A DNA stretch of 9,338 nucleotides, from positions 1 through 9,338 of the forward strand of contig JAIEQT010000317.1 in NCBI GenBank assembly GCA_019747455.1, read 5' to 3'. The notes below the pieces were generated by a model that worked only from the letters and a program-made list of their open reading frames with translations, had not been told where the DNA came from and ran no database searches. Every line of letters begins with the position of its first letter. The stretch's first letter is position 1. Below are positions 6,506-9,338 of this stretch, in pieces. Source of the stretch: Chitinophagaceae bacterium (GTDB taxonomy: Bacteria > Bacteroidota > Bacteroidia > Chitinophagales > Chitinophagaceae). The position numbers and the translations under genes were made by a program.

Positions 6506-6533
6506 CCTATCACCTATACCCTATCGCCTAACT
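6506..6533 (-). repeat. Degenerate 7-bp tandem repeat at the 3' end of the ABC-2 permease gene
   Basis: On the + strand CCTA recurs exactly every 7 bases at 6506, 6513, 6520 and 6527 (units CCTATCA, CCTATAC, CCTATCG). The last unit carries the permease stop codon (CTA on the + strand at 6528-6530, TAG in the gene). The remaining gap, 6415-6505, shows nothing I can identify. Confidence 0.7.
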
Positions 6534-7403
6534 CAATACATCCTTCTTCTTAAAATACCAAATACCTCCTGCAACAAAACCTATGATATGCAGCACCAAT
6601 ACTATAGCAGATTTAATAATCTTTTCAGGGTATTGGATACTTCCTATAATAGCTTCGTTTGCATCGTTTACTTTGAAATCAAAAAACTCTTTCCAGGTAA
6701 CCATATGTGAAGTAAACAGGTAAGGTTTGATAAGATTAAAAAGAGGGATATTCATGGTACTTAAAATCGTACAAACAATGATAACACTCATGGTAGCAAC
6801 AATCGGACCAATGGAGTTTTCTGCAAAAAAAGACAAAAAGAATCCTAAAGCAGCTACGGTAGTCATAGCAAGTGCCGCAAAGCAAAAAGCACCACAGTAG
6901 CGCCAAAAAACATCAGAAGATTTTACAACAACAACATAGCTGCTTTTCATGATAAAAAGATCATCTGTTCCAAATATGGCCATACTTAAGAACAAGCCCA
7001 TAATGGCGATCCAAATTAGCAGTAATATGGTATATATTACGGATGCAAAAAATTTAGCCAATAAGATTTCCGTACGAGATTGAGGTTTTGTTAGTAATAG
7101 CCGAAGAGTTCCCATATTGGCTTCACCTGAAATCATATCTGCGGCAATAAGGGCTATTAAAAGCGGAACGTGTACTAAGAGTAGCTGGAGGATAACATAA
7201 CAAATAAAATATCCATTTAGTATTTTGCCATCTACACTAAAAGAACCTGCAAAATCAGCCATTACAAATTCTGTGTATTCTTTACCGTCAACTTTCAATC
7301 CCAATTGAATTACACCAATTAATGCCGTAATAGCAGCAAAAGCCAAATAAGTTCTGGGTCGGTGAAATATTTTATATAGTTCAATTTGTAAATGCTTCCA
7401 CAT
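6528..7403 (-). CDS. ABC-2 type transporter permease
   Basis: This 291-residue inner-membrane protein has six apparent transmembrane segments (about residues 18-36, 64-90, 115-143, 168-193, 198-218 and 264-283). The cytoplasmic loop after the second helix holds the family hallmark ISGEANMGTLRLLLTKPQSR (91-110), which contacts the ATPase in ABC-2 exporters of the BcrB/NatB kind. It ends in a short basic tail (YFKKKDVLS) typical of these permeases. The start lies 23 bp inside the end of the ATPase gene, so the two are translationally coupled and form one exporter. The substrate cannot be read from sequence; relatives handle antibiotics, sodium or unknown lipids. The stop codon is TAG, inside a 7-bp repeat. 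Confidence 0.9.
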   Translation of the reverse strand: MWKHLQIELYKIFHRPRTYLAFAAITALIGVIQLGLKVDGKEYTEFVMADFAGSFSVDGKILNGYFICYVILQLLLVHVPLLIALIAADMISGEANMGTLRLLLTKPQSRTEILLAKFFASVIYTILLLIWIAIMGLFLSMAIFGTDDLFIMKSSYVVVVKSSDVFWRYCGAFCFAALAMTTVAALGFFLSFFAENSIGPIVATMSVIIVCTILSTMNIPLFNLIKPYLFTSHMVTWKEFFDFKVNDANEAIIGSIQYPEKIIKSAIVLVLHIIGFVAGGIWYFKKKDVLS

Positions 7404-8313
7404 GTTGTTTACCGGCTGTAATTTGTAAAAAATAGTCTTCTAAGCTATGTCGTGGTTGTAAAGAATACACCGCTATATCCTTACTTACCAAATACTGATT
7501 GAAAAGGGGAATGTCGAGTTTATTGAGCTGCAAAATAATTTGTCCGTTTCGTATTGGTTGAAGTGTATTACCCCAGTTACTATTGCTGAGAATATTGTAA
7601 GCTGCTTCATTGTTATTTGTATCTAATTCGATTATCGTTTTTGATGGGTCGAAGAGTGAAGCTGCATGATCTTCCACCAGTTTTCTGCCTTTATCAATAA
7701 TAAGTATCCGAGAAGCTATTTGTTCAATTTCCGAAAGTAAGTGAGATGAAACAATAACTGTTTTCTTATATTGCTTACTCAGATTTAAAATTAGGTTACG
7801 AATATCGGCAATACCTTGTGGGTCTAATCCATTGGTAGGTTCATCTAAAATAATCAATTGTGGATTATGTACTAAAGCAATGGCAATACCCAGTCGCTGC
7901 TTCATACCTTGGGAAAACGTTTTTACGGTATCATTTGCTCTATGTGCTAGCCCAACTATCTCTAACTGTTCCATTATCATGGTACGAGTGGGTTGGATTC
8001 CACTGAGTTTGGCAAATAAAGTAAGATTCTCGTATGCAGAGAGATATTTGTATACATCTGGCTTTTCGATGACAGCGCCAATCTGCTGCAATATTTCTTT
8101 TCTATGTTTTAATAGGGATAAGCCAAAAATTTGTATTTCTCCTGCGGTTGGTGTGATAAGCGTGAGCAACATTCGAATAGTAGTGCTTTTGCCCGCTCCG
8201 TTTTGTCCTAAAAATCCATATACGTCGCCGGACAATACGGAAAAAGATAATTGATTGACGGCGGTAAGTTGATCGAACTTTTTTGTGAGTGCTTCTACTT
8301 TTACAATTTCCAT
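7381..8313 (-). CDS. ABC transporter ATPase, BcrA-type
   Basis: This 310-residue ATPase energises the adjacent ABC-2 permease. Motifs: Walker A GQNGAGKS (36-43), signature FSQGMKQR (133-140), Walker B LIILDEP (153-159), D-loop GLDP, and switch His191 (VSSH). At the Q-loop position there is Glu83 (GAVIEKP) rather than Gln, as commonly seen in the bacitracin-resistance BcrA branch. A C-terminal extension of about 100 residues beyond the core (from about 210) is also usual in that group. I chose ATG 8313: a start six codons earlier at 8331 would lie inside a good -7 promoter box (8329-8336), whereas 8313 leaves a short leader. It could export a peptide or lipid; nothing in the sequence names the substrate, and linkage to the left-hand bacteriocin-like cassette is unlikely given about 6 kb of core genes between them. 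Confidence 0.93.
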   Translation of the reverse strand: MEIVKVEALTKKFDQLTAVNQLSFSVLSGDVYGFLGQNGAGKSTTIRMLLTLITPTAGEIQIFGLSLLKHRKEILQQIGAVIEKPDVYKYLSAYENLTLFAKLSGIQPTRTMIMEQLEIVGLAHRANDTVKTFSQGMKQRLGIAIALVHNPQLIILDEPTNGLDPQGIADIRNLILNLSKQYKKTVIVSSHLLSEIEQIASRILIIDKGRKLVEDHAASLFDPSKTIIELDTNNNEAAYNILSNSNWGNTLQPIRNGQIILQLNKLDIPLFNQYLVSKDIAVYSLQPRHSLEDYFLQITAGKQHVEAFTN

Positions 8314-8328
8314 CTTTATATATAACAG

Positions 8329-8336
8329 CAAAGGTA
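8329..8336 (-). promoter_or_regulatory. Bacteroidota -7 promoter box for the ABC exporter operon
   Basis: TACCTTTG on the minus strand is an exact TAnnTTTG match, 15 bases before ATG 8313, giving a short AT-rich leader. No clean TTTG was found at the -33 position. The box lies between the 7-bp repeat array and the gene, which suggests the exporter is transcribed independently of the winged-helix regulator upstream. Confidence 0.55.
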
Positions 8337-8352
8337 GGAAAAGGTTAAGAAA

Positions 8353-8454
8353 AGACCGTAGACAGCAGACCGGAGACCATAAAGTTTAGACCTCGATTTT
8401 ACTCGTAACTCGAATCCCGTCAACCCAAACCTCTTGCCTTTTACCCTACACCTT
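8353..8454 (-). repeat. Long degenerate 7-bp tandem repeat between winged-helix and ABC ATPase genes
   Basis: Two sub-blocks share the 7-base period. AGAC begins at 8353, 8360, 8367, 8374 and 8388, with a degenerate unit at 8381. Then CTC or CCC/CCT occurs at 8402, 8409, 8416, 8424, 8430, 8437, 8444 and 8451, with only one unit out of step by a base. The CCC at 8444-8446 touches the TAG stop codon of the winged-helix gene and the last unit enters its coding end. TAACTCGAATCCC (8407-8419 region) is nearly the same as TAACTCGTATCCC in the rsmA array. Confidence 0.78.
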
Positions 8455-8730
8455 TAAATATTCCTGTAATGCTTTTACGTAGGCTTCGAAAGCCGAAATA
8501 CCTATATCTGTAATTTTGCAAGTAGTTTGGGGATAGTTGTCTTTAAACTGTTTTACTACATCAATATATCCGGCATCTTTTAATTTTTGTACTTGAACAC
8601 TCAAGTTTCCTGCGGTAGCATTTGTTTTGTCCCTTATAAAAGTAAATTCAGCTTCTTTAACACTAATGAGTAAGCTCATTACTGCTAAACGAAGTTGAGA
8701 ATGTAATATGGGATCTAGCTCTTTAAACAT
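8446..8730 (-). CDS. Winged-helix DNA-binding regulator, HTH_34/MarR-like
   Basis: This 94-residue protein is essentially a single winged helix-turn-helix domain. It opens with LDPILHSQLRLAVMSLL (5-21), typical of the Bacteroidota HTH_34 group, followed by the HTH region (about 36-55, with a recognition helix around NLSVQVQKLKDAGYI) and a wing (about 58-74, VVKQFKDNYPQTTCKIT), then a C-terminal helix likely used for dimer formation. It is expected to be a small dimeric repressor; no ligand pocket is obvious. Its ATG lies inside the last codons of the upstream membrane protein gene (8-bp overlap, 8723-8730), so the two are co-expressed and the membrane protein may be its target or partner. The ABC exporter downstream is another plausible target. 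The stop is TAG from the adjoining repeat. Confidence 0.82.
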   Translation of the reverse strand: MFKELDPILHSQLRLAVMSLLISVKEAEFTFIRDKTNATAGNLSVQVQKLKDAGYIDVVKQFKDNYPQTTCKITDIGISAFEAYVKALQEYLKV

Positions 8731-9338
8731 GAGCGCGCTTTTGGGCTATATATTTTCTACGCAAAAGAATACCCGGAATAAACCAGCAGGCTAGTGCAGC
8801 AAAAGTACCTAGAAGCATATCGATTCCGGAACTAGTAAAACAAGAGATAATAAATAAAATATAAGTGATAATCGCACCTATAATCATAGGCATATATTTT
8901 TTTACTAATCCTGTAACAATCGTTGGAAATGCATAAATAAGTATATATATGGAGTAGAAACTTGGAGCAAACGGTGTAATAATTTTATCCGGTTTATTAC
9001 CTGAAGAAAAATGCTGTATCATTGTCCACCCTTCTTTTAAAATAAGTTCTTTTGTAACTTCGGGAACGATTTGTTGGTAGAAGCTAAACCCAAAAATGGT
9101 TATACCGTAAACAAGCCATACAATATTGATTACATCATCTTCATATTTCTTAACTATTTTTCTTTCTTGTATAGAAATAAAAACTTGAGGTATAATAGCG
9201 ATTAATACAATCAGCCAGATATCAAACCCAATATCAAATCCTATTTCAATTCGCAGATAGGTTACGAAAGAGGCAATACTTACTACGGTGCCCCAAAGAA
9301 GAGATCCGATACCTGTTTCGTGATAACTAGCTTTAGCT
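8723..9338 (-). CDS. Multi-pass membrane protein, 5' end off window
   Basis: The frame is open to the right edge of the window, with 204 residues visible; the Met at 9022 is internal and should not be taken as the start. I do not recognise a named family. About six hydrophobic segments can be seen: around LLWGTVVSIASFV, WLIVLIAIIPQVFI, IVWLVYGITIFGF, YSIYILIYAFPTIV, MPMIIGAIITYILFI and GTFAALACWFIPGIL. A charged cytoplasmic-looking loop, IQERKIVKKYEDD, follows the second. The C-terminus is basic (RRKYIAQKRAHV). It overlaps the winged-helix regulator by 8 bp, an arrangement that suggests a regulated membrane protein and its regulator in one unit. No catalytic motif is visible. Confidence 0.7.
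   Translation of the reverse strand, partial: AKASYHETGIGSLLWGTVVSIASFVTYLRIEIGFDIGFDIWLIVLIAIIPQVFISIQERKIVKKYEDDVINIVWLVYGITIFGFSFYQQIVPEVTKELILKEGWTMIQHFSSGNKPDKIITPFAPSFYSIYILIYAFPTIVTGLVKKYMPMIIGAIITYILFIISCFTSSGIDMLLGTFAALACWFIPGILLRRKYIAQKRAHV

Noticed and set aside
8314..8331. Upstream ATG for the BcrA-type ATPase
   Set aside because: It falls within the exact TACCTTTG promoter box, and MEIVKVEAL is the usual family N-terminus.
2920..8454. Period-7 arrays as CRISPR or a telomere-like satellite
   Set aside because: Units are 7 bases with no spacers, and the unit sequence varies too much for a simple satellite.
8723..9022. A complete 99-residue membrane protein starting at 9022
   Set aside because: The same frame continues open and hydrophobic to the right edge, so the Met is internal.

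Overview
The window looks like a piece of a Bacteroidota chromosome, most likely from the Chitinophagaceae or a close relative. This rests on AT-rich DNA, almost no Shine-Dalgarno sequences, two matches to the Bacteroidota -7 promoter box (TAnnTTTG), and typical family content: a DUF1573 lipoprotein, a HTH_34-type winged-helix regulator, a LolA-like periplasmic protein and a LacX-type epimerase. The genus cannot be fixed from sequence alone.

Left region (1-1930, + strand): a compact, very AT-rich accessory cassette. It starts inside a precursor protein whose C-terminus carries eight cysteines in a pattern resembling fulvocin C, the myxobacterial bacteriocin. Ten bases later comes a small lipoprotein with a DUF1573 Cys-Gly-Cys motif, closed by a strong hairpin. 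A 102-residue three-helix membrane protein with a non-ATG start follows, overlapping by 4 bp a compact ABC ATPase. I infer a system for making, exporting or resisting a disulfide-rich peptide; the transporter half is unusually small. This is the most interesting part of the window.

Middle region (1938-5725): core metabolism and translation. It holds a D-2-hydroxyacid dehydrogenase and the 16S rRNA dimethyltransferase rsmA on the minus strand, then, divergently, pdxA (vitamin B6 synthesis) and an aldose 1-epimerase-like gene on the plus strand, 1 bp apart.

Right region (5728-9338, all minus strand): read in the direction of transcription, a multi-pass membrane protein cut by the window edge overlaps a winged-helix regulator. 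Then come a BcrA-type ABC ATPase and its ABC-2 permease (23-bp overlap), and a secreted LolA-like protein. The ATPase has its own -7 box.

Three minus-strand genes (rsmA, the ABC-2 permease and the winged-helix regulator) run directly into degenerate tandem repeats with a 7-bp period. All three take a TAG stop codon from the repeat, while the other ten genes use TAA or TGA. No RNA genes, insertion sequences, CRISPR arrays or origins were seen, and no gene-free stretch exceeds 300 bases.
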